This document shows, one piece after another, positions 12,752 through 24,147 of a stretch of DNA of 64,000 nucleotides. The translations under genes were made by a program, and so were the position numbers. Within the stretch, counting starts at the first letter, position 1. Each line of letters opens with the position of its first letter. Location: NCBI GenBank assembly GCA_032358165.1, contig JAALGY010000043.1, positions 372,001 to 436,000 on the forward strand, given 5' to 3'. A model generated the notes under the pieces. It was not told the origin of the DNA. It made no database searches and saw only the letters and a program-made list of their open reading frames with translations. The DNA is from Diplosphaera chodatii. Its lineage: Eukaryota > Chlorophyta > Trebouxiophyceae > Prasiolales > Stichococcaceae.

Positions 12752-13000
12752 ATGACAGCCGCACATTTGACTGATAAAGGGCATTCTGGAAGAGACGTCA
12801 CGGCCAACGACCAAGACGACGAGGAGTACGACTATGACTACCATCCGGACCTGGAGATATCCGGGTTCGACCCTGAGGAATTTCCCGAGTGCAAGGATGG
12901 CAAGTGGGAGGAGTATGAGCACGATGATGATGGCAGGCTAACTCGCTTCTTGTTGTACAAGCAGTACGGACGGCCAGAGCATGATTTTGAATACTTCTAA
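12752..13000 (+). CDS. Small acidic hypothetical protein
   Basis: An 82-residue ATG-to-TAA frame is very rich in Asp, Glu and Tyr: DDEEYDYDYHPDLEISGFD is followed by PEEFPEC. I do not recognise a family. The motif LExSGFDPEEFPE recurs as LETTGLDPEEFSE near 48.54 kb in a second unassigned region, which supports real coding sequence. It could be one exon of a longer gene: another open segment (LLDPAGGSFHPVYEGQ) follows at about 13.05 kb, but the splice join is not clear. Function cannot be given. Confidence 0.4.
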   Translation: MTAAHLTDKGHSGRDVTANDQDDEEYDYDYHPDLEISGFDPEEFPECKDGKWEEYEHDDDGRLTRFLLYKQYGRPEHDFEYF

Positions 13001-13545
13001 ATGATAGCATTTCATGCTGCTGCGCATACATGCGGTCATTGTAGGTAGTGTATGTGCTGCTAGACCCCGCCGGCGGGTCGTTCCATCCCGTGTACGAGGG
13101 GCAATCGGCTCTAGGAGAACGAAAGACCAGCACATGGCCCCCATCCACAATGCATGCTGCCCGCTTTGACAAACGCAGCTCGCCAACAGCCCTAAGCCTC
13201 AACTACTCTACATCAAAGGCTTTCCCACAAAGCAACCTCGCTCGGCAAGCTGATTGACACATCCGTAGGGACATGGTGTGTCCATACTTCTTGTATTTGT
13301 ACAAACAGACATGTATGCTATTCAAGCGCACGGAGCTATCATGACCTTTTGCCGAATCCGTGGCGCGCCAACCACGGGCGCAGCCACCTGTTCCTGTAGT
13401 GCTTAACCTTGTCGCCAAAGCTCACCGTGGTGAATCGCAGATATGGGCCGCTCATGCCCCATCTACATGTGAACGAGGTCAAGCGTCCATGGACGAGCAT
13501 CAAACTTGCTTCTGCTAGTTTGAGCCTTGCACTCCATGTACAAAC
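13001..13545. other. Possible extra exon, otherwise unassigned
   Basis: On the plus strand about 13047-13140 there is an open stretch reading LLDPAGGSFHPVYEGQSALG after a plausible acceptor. It may belong to the acidic ORF upstream. The rest should hold the 3' untranslated region of the minus-strand mannosyltransferase gene. Confidence 0.3.
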
Positions 13546-16500
13546 TCACCACAATGCGGCTGTGGCTAAGTGCGCTGATGACTGTGCAGAACAGTCGTCT
13601 TTGAGCTGCAAGCCACTCATGCACCTGTACGGTCGCCTGAAGTCCATGCCATTGTGCACTGGGTGGAAGCCCTGCAGCTGTGGCGGCGGTTTGGCACCCT
13701 GCTGCTTCAGAAGCTCTGGTAGCCAGGACGCGCACCGGAAATGTGCAAGAATCTGCAACAGCAGAGAGAAGGGCGAAGAAAATGTAGAGGGTCCTCAATC
13801 TGCCAAAGCGCCATGCTGCCAGCACATGCTTGAAAGTCCTTTGCTGTGTCAAGCACTATCCAGGTTGGTGCTAACCATGCGACATCACATGCCTGAAAGG
13901 CCTCCTGCTCAAGGTCACGTCCCAGCGGGGCCGTCACTTCAGCGAATGGCCGGTTCCCAGGGACTACAAGCTGCCATCGCCTGCAAATGTATTGCGCAGC
14001 ACTGGTGTCCAGGTCTTGCCTCGACCTAAGTTGCGCCTCGACATGCACATCTCAGCGGTTTCACTTGCTCTTTGGTAGCACGAGGGACTTCGTCAAACAA
14101 TGTGCATGCACCAGCCATGTCATGCCTGGTGTAGGCTTCAATCGAGAGCGGCAGCTGCAAGTTCATCTTTGGCACGAAATTGGTGTGTAGGAACATCAGC
14201 TGACCTGCAAGCAAAACACATCGGTGTCACGCATCCTTGCGCAGCTGCATTCTCCCAATACAGCTGGCACATGGCAATGCAAGACACCGACGCAATGTGA
14301 CGATGAAGCAAAGCGCAGTTCGACAACGAATGCATGCCAGGTCACAGGTATGCACCCTGTTCATCGTGCTGCATCATGGTGTTGCCTGCAAACTCGTGCC
14401 AGCAGTGCCGCTGGTGCTTGTTACAGTGCATCCTGCTCAGTGCAAAACCTATTCGGACACTGGTGTATGACATTGCGTTTGATATTGCAATGAGTAGAAC
14501 TGCATTTGGCCACACCACATAAGCAAGCACACGCACTTGGTCATGCCAGCGCTGCCAGCAGGAGTGTCAATCGCTGAGTACGTGGCGCCGGCAGCCGTGA
14601 AGGCGTATGGAAACGTCTCCTGAGATGAGCATAGCACTACGTTCAGCTCACAGACTGCACTGTGCAATCAGCAACATACGGATATGCCATGAACTGTGTA
14701 GCCTTGGACTGTTGTGTGAAGCCACAGCTTGAAGCCACACGTAACCCCACGCATTGTCCAGATCTTCCATCGATGACAGATCATCAGGAATGTCTCACCT
14801 TGTCACCCTTGCCCATGAAATTGGACAGCAGCTCGTAGAATAGCCCCGACTGAATGTTCAAGAATGTGGCCAGCAAGAGGCCCCTCCACAGTCTGCACGC
14901 AAGCCAACCAACAGCATCTCTGTAAAAAGCCAGAGGCTTGTCAGGTTGGCAATAGGGTTTGAGCCGATTGGAAGTCTCGAACAGCAGGCAAACGCATGCC
15001 ACTCATCATGCACAGCATCCAGAGCAACAGACCACAGGGATGTCACACCCACCTGCGCTTGTCCAGCACCATCTGGCCGCTTTCGAATGTGCCCGCCGGC
15101 AGGTGCTCAGGGTTCAGTCCGAGAACGTCGGCCAGGTCGGGTGCTGTCGAGCGCTCCCAGTAGTCTGGCCACAGCAGCGCGCCGGTGGCGTTGTAGCCGC
15201 GGAACGCAAAAAGCGGCGACGGGTCCCGGACCGCAATGTTGTCCGCATCTAAGAACAGCACCTGGCAGAGGCACAAGTTCTGCGCCCTCAGCATCCCGGG
15301 TTTTGAGCGCTTTTGAAGAAGTGTGGCTGGCAAAACAATGTTGCCGCATGCACTCGTGTCAGCGCGCTGGAGCAGACCAGCTTGGTGCAAGCTGACGGCC
15401 CATGCCAGTAGCGTGCAGGCGGCCGGCTGCAGGGCAGCACCCCATGGCAGCAGCGGCTGCAGTGGACAATAAGACCGTGCACAGCACGACCGGCGGAACA
15501 GTCACCTCGGCAAAGCCGCTGAGCAGGATGGTGGCCGCCTTCATGGTGAAGCCGCCCGCGCGTGCGGCGGCGTGCGGCAGCAGCCGGACCGTGGCGCCCA
15601 GCCTCGCGAGCGCTGCCGCCAGACCCGGCGAGGGCGCCTCTGCCTCTGGGAACCACATTTCCACTGGCAGCCTGCACCCTGGGGTTGTGCAAGAGAAAGT
15701 GGTACTTGGATGAGGGTGTGTTCTTAGCCTGCTATTGATTGATTAGCGGTGCGCCAAGCCTGGACTGCACACTGGCCAAGTTCCAGGTTGCAGGAATACC
15801 ACGACAAAATATTGCGTGAGGAAGCGCACCTGTCAGCCGCAGCATGTGCAGGTTGACCCAGGCAGGCACCATGTATTGCAGGCTGCCGCTGAGGATGACG
15901 ACTCCACGACCGCTGAAGGCTGCCTCAGGATATGCGGGCGCCTCCGCCAGGAAGGCACGCCACTGCTGCTGCGCCCGCTGCACATCGTGTCTGCAGCGGC
16001 ACACATAAATATGGGTCAGGTCGTCCAGGTGTTGTTACCAGCAATGGTTGACCTGGTGTGCAACCCAGCAACTTCCACCTGCTCAAAGAGGCGACGCATG
16101 TGATGCAGCATGTATATTGCATGTTTGTCTGATCGCGACACGAGCCTTGGCTATGCCGGCACGCACCCTACACGCTACCCCGAGCTGGAAAGCCCAGTGG
16201 GCTCCGTGTGGCTGCACACCTGCTCATGCGCAGGCCCAGCCGGACGAAGTCTGCTGCGTTGGTGCGCGTCCCCGGCGGCTTGACTGAGTGCGGCCCAGCT
16301 GCGAGGAGCGCCTGCTCCACCTGGCCCCACAGGGCCACCGCCTGCTTGTCTGCCCCTGCAGCGGGCAGCGCTGCCGAGGTGGCCATGCCCTGATCCTGCT
16401 TGCCGGCTCCACCTGCCTGGGTAGCCACAAGCAGCTGCCTCTGCTGAGTGTCTGTCTGCTGATGCCACACTTTCTGGTGACCGCTTTGCACCACATGCGT

Positions 16501-17566
16501 GCTGATGTCGGCATGCTGCTGCTGTCTTTGCTGCTGCTGTTGCATTCCTGGTTGCTGCTGTGGAAGCCCAGGAAGACGCTGCGCTCGCCGGCCGCCATTG
16601 TTCGAAACTTCGTGCACTGAGTGTGCATCGTCTTCAGGTACTGCTGCCAGCCGTCTTATGCCTGCAATTGCTGCTGCTTTGGCTGCCCCTGCACTGTTCT
16701 GCAGCCTGGCTGCCGCCGCTGCCCAGGCTGGGTCATCATTCCTGATGAACCGCGCGGCAATGTACGGCCCTGCAGCAGCATCGTCACAATGATCTATGTG
16801 GAACGGTGCCACTGTACAGCGCTTTGGTAGGTAGCATGTCCTCAGTCTTGACAATGCATCACACGCTAACCTTGGCGCGCACAGTTGAGCGGCGCTGGGA
16901 GTTTCAATGCCTCCTGTTGGTCTACTGTCAACTTGCGGCATGCGTCTGCGCAGGTGTATGGCTTGTGGTATCCGCACGTTGTTCTGCAACGTTCATCAAA
17001 GGAAAGCAGTCATTGATTCAGAGTCAAAGCACCTCGGACTACACCGTCACTCGCATGCGTCGAGCGCCATCGGGCGGTGCCTATCTGGTGCCCTGCCCCT
17101 GCGGCAGAAGCCTGCGGATGCCAACTTGGCAGCATGGAATTGCGAAAGTGCACTTTTGCAGCACCTGTGCGTTGTCCAACCTCCCGCGCACTCGCAGTAG
17201 CCCGCGTCCGCCCTGATGACCGCATCACAGCTTCGGTCGCCAGATGGGACTCGAGCCCTGCCAAGAACCCGTCAAGCTGCATAAGCATGTTCAGCAGCGC
17301 GTAGTTGCAGTCTTTACCGTGGAACAGAAAGCTGTTGGGCATCCTCACCCAAAAGGACTGCATGCCAGAGTGTGGCGCCATGCTAAGCACCCAGCGCCGG
17401 TCGGAGCATCGCTGCCGCTTGGGTGTTTGTTGCCGGCAAGTAGGCTGATGACTAGCAGCGCTCCGTAGACCACCAGACCAGCCGCCGGTAGCAGGCCTGC
17501 AGCCGACAAAAGGCGCCGGATGCGGCGCTGCATTGATCTGGGCCGCAAGCTGCGCGGTGTTGGCAT
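13546..17566 (-). CDS. MNN1-like alpha-mannosyltransferase, Golgi type II membrane protein
   Basis: The ATG at 17566 starts a short basic tail followed by a membrane anchor (LLPAAGLVVYGALLVISLLA), the usual layout of Golgi glycosyltransferases. A Gln-rich linker (PQQQPGMQQQQQRQQQ, near 16.5 kb) follows. The catalytic region includes GRGVVILSGSLQYMVPAWVN near 15.9 kb and LFLDADNIAVRDPSPLF near 15.25 kb. The DAD there is the nucleotide-sugar and metal binding DxD motif. ALLWPDYWERS, then GTFESGQMVLDKRRW, also fits the mannosyltransferase (MNN1/putative) family. Later exons read LLLATFLNIQSGLFYELLS near 14.85 kb and NFVPKMNLQLP near 14.16 kb. It probably adds mannose to glycoproteins or wall glycans in the Golgi. 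The last exon and the stop at 13546 are less certain. It is transcribed away from another glycosyltransferase gene. One intron near 13.9 kb appears to use a GC donor. Confidence 0.75.
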
Positions 17567-17899
17567 CACCTCGCTGCATCAAGCCCACCAAGTATCAGCA
17601 TCCAGGGCGCAAAACACTATTTGAACTGACGGAGAGCTGACGCGGGGCCCTTGATGTGGAAACTGCGTATGAATACAAATTGGCTTGAGCAAGCTCGTGC
17701 ATGCATTGAGGAGATGTTGCACCAGAATAAGATTTTCAGTTATTGCCACTGTTCTACTTGCGAGGTTGCGATTGAATCAATCCGAGTGCGCCTACACCGT
17801 TGCTGCATATCCGAGTGTGCGTCGACACCTTCAGCGCTGCAATTCAGCATCGACTTGCCATTGATCTGAGTGCCGACCTCAAATATAATACAGCTGTGA
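17567..17899. promoter_or_regulatory. Shared upstream region of two divergent glycosyltransferase genes
   Basis: A few hundred bases separate the start of the minus-strand mannosyltransferase from the first plus-strand coding segment of the branching enzyme. A bidirectional promoter is plausible from geometry. No defined element is seen, and the plus-strand gene may also have its first exon here. Confidence 0.35.
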
Positions 17900-20855
17900 C
17901 TCGAGCTCAAGCAGCACCCCGCGCACAGCCGATACGCCATTTGTCGAGCAGTCTCGCCAACCGAGATTGGGGCACGTGCAGCTGAAGGTCTGGCGCAGCG
18001 GGCGCTGCGCTCTGCTCGTGCGCTGCGACGCATCCGGCTGCGGCAATGGCTGCGGCTGGGCGCGTGCGCCCTCGGGCTGGCCATGCTGACGTGCGTACTG
18101 CCGGTCATCCACCAGCTGCTACCAGTGGTGAGGCGTCGCATGGTTTGGCCGACCCAAGCGCAATAGCGTTGGTTGACCGCTGTATTGCTGCTGCAAGCCT
18201 TCGTAGCCACCGATTGGACCCTCTTGTTGATGGTCATATTGATGCTACAGCCCCACAGAGGAGCCTGGGGCGGGCGGCAGATACTGAGCTCTGGCGCAGG
18301 TCACACACCTCGGGTGCGCTCCTTGAGTGGGAGTCCTGCGAACTCCTCCAAGCTGTGTTGTGGTGTGCCTGACGAAGTGCAGACAGCTCAAGTCGGACGT
18401 GAAATCAGCAGGTGGCGCTGCTTTTCCTCACTCGCGGTCCCATGCCACTGGAGCCTGTGTGGCGGGAGTTCTTGTCCGCTGCTGCCCTGGTTGAGCCAGT
18501 CACAGATGTGCGTCCTGATCCATTGCATCATCATTTGTGGTTGTTGTGCGTGGTGTTGAGTGCTTGAAGGTAGTGCATCTGTCTTCGAGAGCTCAGCATC
18601 GATGGTCAGCAGGTTGAAGCATCTGGCACACCTCACGGCAGCGGCAGCGGCAGTACCAGCAGCGGCAACGGCAGTAGTGGTTCAAGAGGTGGCAGGCGGC
18701 GCCTGCAGCGGCTGTGGCAGGGAGATGGCCAGCGCCCCAGGGCAAGCGTGGTCACAGCGCAGCGCCTGTTCAGCGTCTACCTGCACACGAAGCCAGGCTT
18801 TGCTTTCGCAGACGACAGCATTTTTGCCGGGCATGAGATTGCTGACCGTGTCGAGGTGCAGTGGGCGCAGTGGACTGTGGTGAGCACGCGCGCCAACTCA
18901 GTACTGCATGCGTGTTGCGCTGGCTATGGCACGCTATCGCATGATTCCCAAGCCTGACTTTTGCAGTCCATGCAAATGCTGCACTGCACGACGCAGCATG
19001 CTCAGCTGATGTCTGCCACCCCCCAGCTCACTGCAGTCGGCACCTGTTGGCCTCTCAGCCCCGAGTGATCTGATTCGTGTGCTCCAGGCGGAGGCTGAAC
19101 GGCGGCTGCTCAGGGCAGCGCTGAAGGAGCCAGCCAACCAGCGGTTCATGCTGCTGAGCGAGGCGTGCCTGCCGCTGTACCCGCCGCATGTGCTGTGGGT
19201 GGAGGCGTTTGCCTCTCGCCTCAGCCGCGTGCACGCCTGCAAGCAGGACACGCCGGAGGATGAGCAGCGGCGGAACATCGAGAAGTGAGAGCGCCAAACT
19301 GTGAACGTGCAGAACTGCAGCATCCCAAGCAAGGGCCAGTACGTGCAGCTGTTAGCCCAGGCATCTGCTTCTCTGAAGGATGTAGGGTGTTGAATACTGT
19401 CCAGTTGAGGACGGGGTTCGAGCCATGACATGAATGTGCGACCATGCATAGCTGTGGATGGGATGGTTGGAAACTGCTGCTGGCTGACAGCTCAACAGCT
19501 TCCTGTTTTCCCGCCAGGCCACCTCTATATATGAGTTGAGCCAGCCAACTGAGGATGGCAACGTTGCACGATGGCTGCAGGTGGGAGCCGGGAATGGAAT
19601 CGAAGCACCTGCGGCGGCGGCACTGGCGCAAGAGCAATCAGTGGTTCCTGCTCACCCGTAAGCATGCCCAGGTCAGCACTCATAAGCACCATCAGCTCAC
19701 AACTCCAGGTTTGCGCCCTGCTGCTGTCCAGGCTGTGGATCGAAGCACTGCCGGGCCACAGGCACCATTTGGACTTCAACATGCGGTCAGCATCAGCATA
19801 CTTGGGCTGGCTGCGCGCAACCTTCCTCGAATTCCCATGTCGTTTTTGCATGTTCCCATGTAGGTGGTTGCCAGCGACCGGCACATTGCCGAGGTGTTTG
19901 CCCGTGAGTGCTTCACACACGACGCCAACAATGCGAGCTTCGCTGGACCCCAGGCGCTGATCCGGAATGTCCACGAGTCAAGAAAGTGCGTGGCGGACGA
20001 GCACTATGTGCCGACAGCACTGGCGGCAAATGGCCTTGACAACGAGGTGAGAGACTCCAAGGCAACCATACCTGCTGCAGCGCAGCGTGCGATCAAGCAT
20101 AGCATACACCTTTGGGGGACAGTTTGCTTTTTAACCACCGCTTCCAGCTGTATGCCGGCCAGCTGATGCGTGTGTTCAAACCTCCTGCACAGCGTTATCG
20201 GGGGAGGTGCCACACGTGGTGCATGGATCAGCGTGCCTTGCTATCTGGCTTTGCAGACGGACTGCCAGGGGCAGAGCACGCATGCAGAGTGGCGGCCGGG
20301 CGAGTGGAGCCCGCACTCCTACACACCTGAGGAAGTGCCGCGGCAGATTATTTGGTGAGCTATTTAGTCTGCCTCTCGTCGCACGTGCATGCATGCAGCC
20401 CGAGCCAGGGCAATCCCTATCGAACCTGCGCATAAAGACAGCACTGGACTGCTGTGCATGTTGCAGGCAGCGCATGGTGTGGTTCACTAAGGGGCAGACC
20501 TGCGACTATGAGGCCGCCATGCAGTCGGCGGACTATATGTTCAGGTGAACCATTTTACTATCCGTGGCGTCACAATAAAGCGGACGTCCGTGCAGCAAAT
20601 TCGCTCACAGCCGATTGCTTCGGCTGATGTTGAAGCAGTTTGTGCATGCGCAGGCGCCGCGATAGCAAGCAGAGCCTGGCGCCGCTGCGGCAGCACCTGT
20701 ACAGGAAAAGGCGACAGTTCAGGGCTTTTCAGCCGTTGGGACCGCTGTGCTCTCTGATGGCACGCAAGTTCAGGGCAGACACCGTGCCCGCAGCGCTGCT
20801 TGCTGGCGCCAACTGCACCGAAGGCTATGGCTGGTCCATGACGTGCTTCCAGTAG
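17900..20855 (+). CDS. Core-2/I-branching-like glycosyltransferase (GT14-type)
   Basis: A basic segment followed by a membrane anchor (LGACALGLAMLTCVLPVIHQ, near 18.1 kb) begins the protein. The catalytic domain matches the core-2/I-branching N-acetylglucosaminyltransferase family common in plants and algae. VALLFLTRGPMPLEPVWREF lies at 18411-18487, with LFSVYLHTKPGF near 18.77 kb. Further motifs are NQRFMLLSEACLPLYPP near 19.15 kb, WRKSNQWFLLTRKHA near 19.64 kb, DEHYVPTAL near 20.0 kb, QSTHAEWRPGEWSPHSYTP near 20.3 kb and PLCSLMARKFRADTVPAALL in the last exon. The stop is at 20853-20855. It would be a Golgi type II protein making branched glycans; donor and acceptor sugars are not predictable. 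The true start codon was not found: the frame is open upstream of the anchor without an ATG, so a small first exon is likely. Confidence 0.75.
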
Positions 20856-20958
20856 CCCATAGTCCTGTACAGTGTCTGAAGATGGCTACACATACCTTCA
20901 GCTCACAGATGGTGAAGTGCGATGGAAACTCAGATCAGAAGGGTTAGGATAGTCTTGG

Positions 20959-20963
20959 TGTAA
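20959..20963 (+). terminator. Candidate TGTAA polyadenylation signal
   Basis: TGTAA is the usual green-algal poly(A) signal. This copy lies about 100 bases after the stop of the branching enzyme gene. One pentamer is weak evidence alone. Confidence 0.3.
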
Positions 20964-21336
20964 CAGGAGGCCTGCTCGCTGCCGATGCCCACTCATCCAG
21001 CAAGCAAGGGGCATCTATATGACGAGGCGGTGGCATGCGACGCTCCATCTCCTCGGCATCACCAAACCGTCCTCCAGGCATCGTATGCACTGCGTTGCAT
21101 CCATGGATCTCGCAGCGTGCCATGTATTAACCTTCTGAAGGGTGGTGATAGATTGAAAGCGCGCAACTTGAGCTGAGCTTGTGATCCGTGACCTGCCTGC
21201 ATGCAACGCGTGAGCAAGCCGTTATCACCCGCCTGAGTTCACGCAGACCCATCATTTGACCAAACTCCTGCATTTTGTATGACTTGAGACGCAATGACAG
21301 CCACGTCCGCTCTTCGATGGGATCTCAACCGGCTTC
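20964..21336. other. Intergenic, nothing recognised
   Basis: Short open frames only. It separates the branching enzyme gene from the membrane protein gene on the same strand. Confidence 0.4.
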
Positions 21337-23728
21337 ATGCAGTCAGGACTGTCCACAGCGCTCCGCAGCAGAGTAGTGAGTGTGTCCTGTTGGACACTGG
21401 AGCCATACTTCCAATCTTTTACCATGGTTCATCTGTGGACCAGTACTATCCTTCCAGCTGCAGGGTGGCGCCGCGTGCAAGGGTGCATGGCCACTGCGCG
21501 ATCATGCGCCAGGGCAGCTGATACCCCCTGCAACAGCAGCCCTAAGCATGTCATGGAACCGGCAATCTTCACGCAGCATACTTCATATTCGGAGACTGGA
21601 CGTATACACAGCTCGAGTCCGGTGGGGCCGCCAGCTGCTGTGTTTCATGGCCGGCTGTTGCACAAGAGGACTGCTCACAGCATGTTACCTGTATTGAAAG
21701 CGTCATATTGGCTTTGTACCATAGAGTTCGCAGTGCAGGTTTGGCAGGTGAGCTCAGGTTATCGAAGGGCAATGCACATTGTGCCAGGAGCAGCCAGTGT
21801 TGGCACCCGCATTCCAGGTGCACCTTGCTACTGTCCCCTGTGTTGTATTCGCATGGTCATGAGCCCCACACCACACATGGCAAAGCCTGCTTAGCTGGAA
21901 CACCGTAAAGCTGGAATGTTGTTACTCGTTGGTGAACAAGTAACCTCGTGTGCCAGCGCAGCTCACCCTGGGGCACTGATTTTCCAGATGCTGTTCACCA
22001 TTGCTCGGGCGGCGGTGCTGCTGCTCTATGGTAAGATGGCACCCTGATCGTGAGTATTGCCCATGGTGCAGGCTGCCCACATGTCGTTCACAAATACACA
22101 TTCACTACATGCCGAAACGTAGAGTTTGCACGTGCAGTTGAGGCTGCAGCCAAGTCGATAGCACCCGTCTGGTCGCCAGCTAACCAGCTGGCATATTTCC
22201 TGCAAATGGATGGTGGGGTGCGCCTCAGCTGCCACAGTTTGCATCCATCAACCAGATGTTGTCTAGTTGATCCTGATATGCGCAGGACATTGACACGTAC
22301 ACACCGTTTTTGCATCGGTATGCAGGTTTACATGCACTTCAACCGGATCTTCAGCCTGCTGCCCGTGTGGTGCATAACAGGCGCCATCCTGCTGTGCCTG
22401 GAGGTATATACCTCACATATGTATGCACATTGTTAAGAATGCCGTCCGCAGTTGTAGCGCATCACTTTAAACCCATGATTGCTGGGGTCCAAACATGTAT
22501 ACCTTGCGCTTGCCATGTCACACTCCACCCTGGTGTGAACGCACCAGCCAGCAGACCTCCCTCCAGTCTGATGCAGGTGGCCGAAAGCAAGCAGAAATAT
22601 GACAGAAACAACACGCTGCGCATTCTTATAGCCGCCGCTGTGGGCTTATTTGTCAATGGCACGCTTTCAGTATTCACAACAGCTCTGCCTGCTGTCACAC
22701 TCACTGAGTCCTGGAACTGGTAATCAGGGCACCAATGCAGCGACTTCATCGCTGTGCAGCTGATTAACGCCGTATCATTTGCATGCTGAATCGGCTGTCA
22801 GCAAGCGTATGTGGGAAATATGCGCATTGGTGCAAACTTGACAAAAGCAGCATGCGCACTTGGCATATGCGCAGGGTTACGACATTGTGGGGCGCGACTC
22901 TGGCATGCTTATCACTGGTACCCTACTTCGTCTTCGGATCCTGGGGCTTGCATTATGAAAGTGAGCTCTCTGCTGAGCTGGTCACTTGATGTCTGCTGAC
23001 CTGCGTTGTTGTCAGGCTGCCATCATGGCGACATTGGAACATACATGTTTCGTGATGTACAGTACAAGACGAGACCAAGCCACTGATGCAAGCTGTTGCG
23101 ACCGTGTCGCATTTTGCTGCAAACGTTTGCCTGCCTTTCCTGGCCACAGTTTACGTTTACATGCGGGTGAGCTGAACACTGGCATATATATGTCCTAAGA
23201 TAACATTTGCAACTCTGGCTGAGGCCAACAGAGCACTGCGCAATGTCTTACGTAGGCTGCTGGTAGGCCCTGACTAGCGTTCAACTGCTGATGTAGGCGG
23301 CAGGCAGTCGAGGTGACCAGCTGTTTTGCTGGGTGCTTCTTTGCATGATCTTCCGACCTGTGGCATACGGCATCGACGTGGCAAGCGCACACCCATATGT
23401 GAGACATGTGTAGCATCCCTGCCATGAGCGACCACCAACACTGTTCGCACGCCACTACAGTGACAACGTGTCAAAGGTTGGCATCTTGGTATGCACAGAC
23501 AGATGGTGAAGCATACGGCATCAATGGTAATGGCCTGTCGTGCAGGACAACGGCGTACGAATTAAGCCAAAGGCGTGGCTGCCAATTCCGCTGCAGCGGG
23601 CGTTGGCCTTCGCCATTGCGTGCGCGGTGTGCAATGCTGTCACACATACGTTCTCGTTGCTGCCTGCGGCGGCATTGCCAGGGCGTGCAGTGACATCTGT
23701 GCAAACCATTCTGGCAGGCCTCCTGTAG
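21337..23728 (+). CDS. Unidentified multi-pass membrane protein
   Basis: Several exons carry strongly hydrophobic segments. KASYWLCTIEFAVQVWQ lies near 21.7 kb and MLFTIARAAVLLLYG near 21.99 kb. IFSLLPVWCITGAILLCLE lies near 22.37 kb. NTLRILIAAAVGLFVNGTLS is near 22.64 kb, and ATLACLSLVPYFVFGSWGL near 22.92 kb. VSHFAANVCLPFLATVYVYM is near 23.13 kb. The final exon holds RALAFAIACAVCNAVTHTFS and ends at a TAG at 23726-23728. Joins such as LLCLE to VAESKQKYD and SWNW to VTTLWGA keep phase. About six or seven membrane spans are likely. I recognise no family: no rhodopsin lysine motif, transporter signature or kinase motif is evident. The ATG at 21337 is a guess; the 5' exons are not resolved. 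Confidence 0.5.
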
Positions 23729-24147
23729 AGTTGAGCGTCAAGGGCTAGGGTTGCCACGACTGTGATTGCTGCAGTGCTAGGCACATTTTGCATTCTAAAG
23801 AGAGGCTGACGGTCTTGTCAGATGACTGACAGCAACAGTGCAAAACTGATTAGGGTGATCTGAACACAGCACAAGCAGGCGCCACATGGCTTGAGAACAA
23901 CTCGTTTGTTCCGGTGACAAGAACATGCACACGCATGTGCATGCACTTCTGTCATCAGGATCGTCTGGCACGTCTGACAGAGTCATGTGCGTGAGGTACA
24001 CAGAGCGAGCCAGTGCCATGCACCCTGCTGCAGCAACTGGCCGAAGCAGCGGCGGCGTCGCCAGCCCGAGCGCAAAACTTGCAGCAGATCGGTGGCCAAT
24101 GGCACATCTGCTGCTGCCGCTGCAAGCCGCTGATGGCGCATCACCGC
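23729..24147. other. Convergent intergenic region
   Basis: This lies between two genes that end facing each other and should hold both 3' untranslated regions. No coding exon is seen. Confidence 0.45.

Noticed and set aside
13203..13418. Minus-strand 71-residue frame downstream of the mannosyltransferase
   Set aside because: It has no good start, no motif and no splice connection to the gene upstream.
19411..19430. A GGTTCGAGCC string like a tRNA T-loop
   Set aside because: No matching acceptor stem, D-arm or anticodon arm lies at the required distance. It sits in an intron of the branching enzyme gene.
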